NCBI GenBank assembly: GCA_964481885.1
Contig: CAYZUS010000003.1
Coordinates: 1 to 64,000, forward strand
Reading direction: 5' to 3'
Source: Fen731 sp964481885
GTDB taxonomy: Bacteria > Actinomycetota > Humimicrobiia > Humimicrobiales > Humimicrobiaceae
DNA: 64,000 bases
Notes under the pieces: generated by a model
Databases searched by the model: none
Seen by the model: only the letters and a program-made list of their open reading frames with translations
Told to the model about the DNA's origin: nothing
Program-made: the position numbers and the translations under genes
Shown: piece after piece, positions 63,918 to 64,000 of the stretch
Layout: each line of letters starts with the position of its first letter
Position numbering within the stretch: position 1 is the stretch's first letter

Positions 63918-64000
63918 TCAATTTAAAAATTCGCTTTTATACTTTTCCCATAACACAATATTTTTTTTAAGAAGTTCAGGTATGTCCAAATTATAAGGAC
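63918..64000 (-). CDS. Possible 3' end of a gene running off the window
   Basis: An open minus-strand frame enters from the window edge and ends at a TGA (63918-63920). The visible tail (LDIPELLKKNIVLWEKYK, then SEFLN) has a normal protein composition and helical pattern. The family is not recognised. It lies just outside R3 and could be the next accessory unit. Confidence 0.35.
   Translation of the reverse strand, partial: PYNLDIPELLKKNIVLWEKYKSEFLN

Overview
The window reads as a scaffold from a low-GC, probably anaerobic bacterium. It carries three 100-base N runs, at least two of which are assembly joins. Several features suggest a monoderm: a class A penicillin-binding protein with a C-terminal PASTA domain, secreted or membrane-anchored surface proteins, and no outer-membrane machinery. 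A K+-dependent membrane pyrophosphatase, an acetate-kinase-family protein, thiamine-diphosphate sugar enzymes and oxygen-sensitive radical-SAM enzymes suggest a fermentative, energy-limited life. I cannot fix the phylum; low-GC Actinobacteriota-like or Clostridia-like lineages would both fit.

Layout. 0.4-10.2 kb and 21-26.4 kb: signalling. There is one GGDEF-EAL protein, two PAS-PAS-GGDEF-HD-GYP paralogues, two CheB-CheR-PAS fusions, a large secreted TolB-like propeller protein, and a lone 70-aa MshEN-like domain at 18.2 kb. 10.3-18.0 kb: a catabolic island under a LacI regulator that appears to start at AUU (amidohydrolase, M20 peptidase, creatinase-like M24 protein, VOC protein, Gfo/Idh/MocA oxidoreductase, divergent PIG-L deacetylase). 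18.7-20.8 kb: pyrophosphatase. 27-32 kb: membrane proteins, a UbiE/MenG methyltransferase and an MFS carrier. 32-39 kb: a leftward sugar operon (split transketolase, RpiB/LacAB isomerase, SorC regulator, E1-alpha/E1-beta, transaldolase), with a shared 31-bp motif in front of both halves. 39.4-49.6 kb: aldo/keto reductase, PBP1A, VWA protein, DhaK-DhaL and gltX.

49.7-51.5 kb and 63.1-63.9 kb hold what I consider the most unusual pattern. Small toxin-antitoxin or abortive-infection units (HicBA, Abi_2, BrnTA) each end in a roughly 60-bp repeat that resembles a tRNA 3' end. Two of the three units start at a tRNA-Gln 3' end, one of them inside an intact tRNA-Gln gene. No recombinase is in the window.

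52.2-58.1 kb: an apparent alternative lipoyl-assembly locus (two radical-SAM proteins resembling LipS1/LipS2, a lipoate ligase-DUF116 fusion, an FAD oxidoreductase). It could serve a lipoyl-dependent partner of the E1 pair. 58-63 kb: acetate-kinase-like protein and a sulfur/Fe-S group (DsrE, NifS-like protein lacking its PLP lysine, NifU, zinc ribbon, TusA). Short tandem repeats of 20-38 bp, each with its own unit, punctuate many intergenic gaps.
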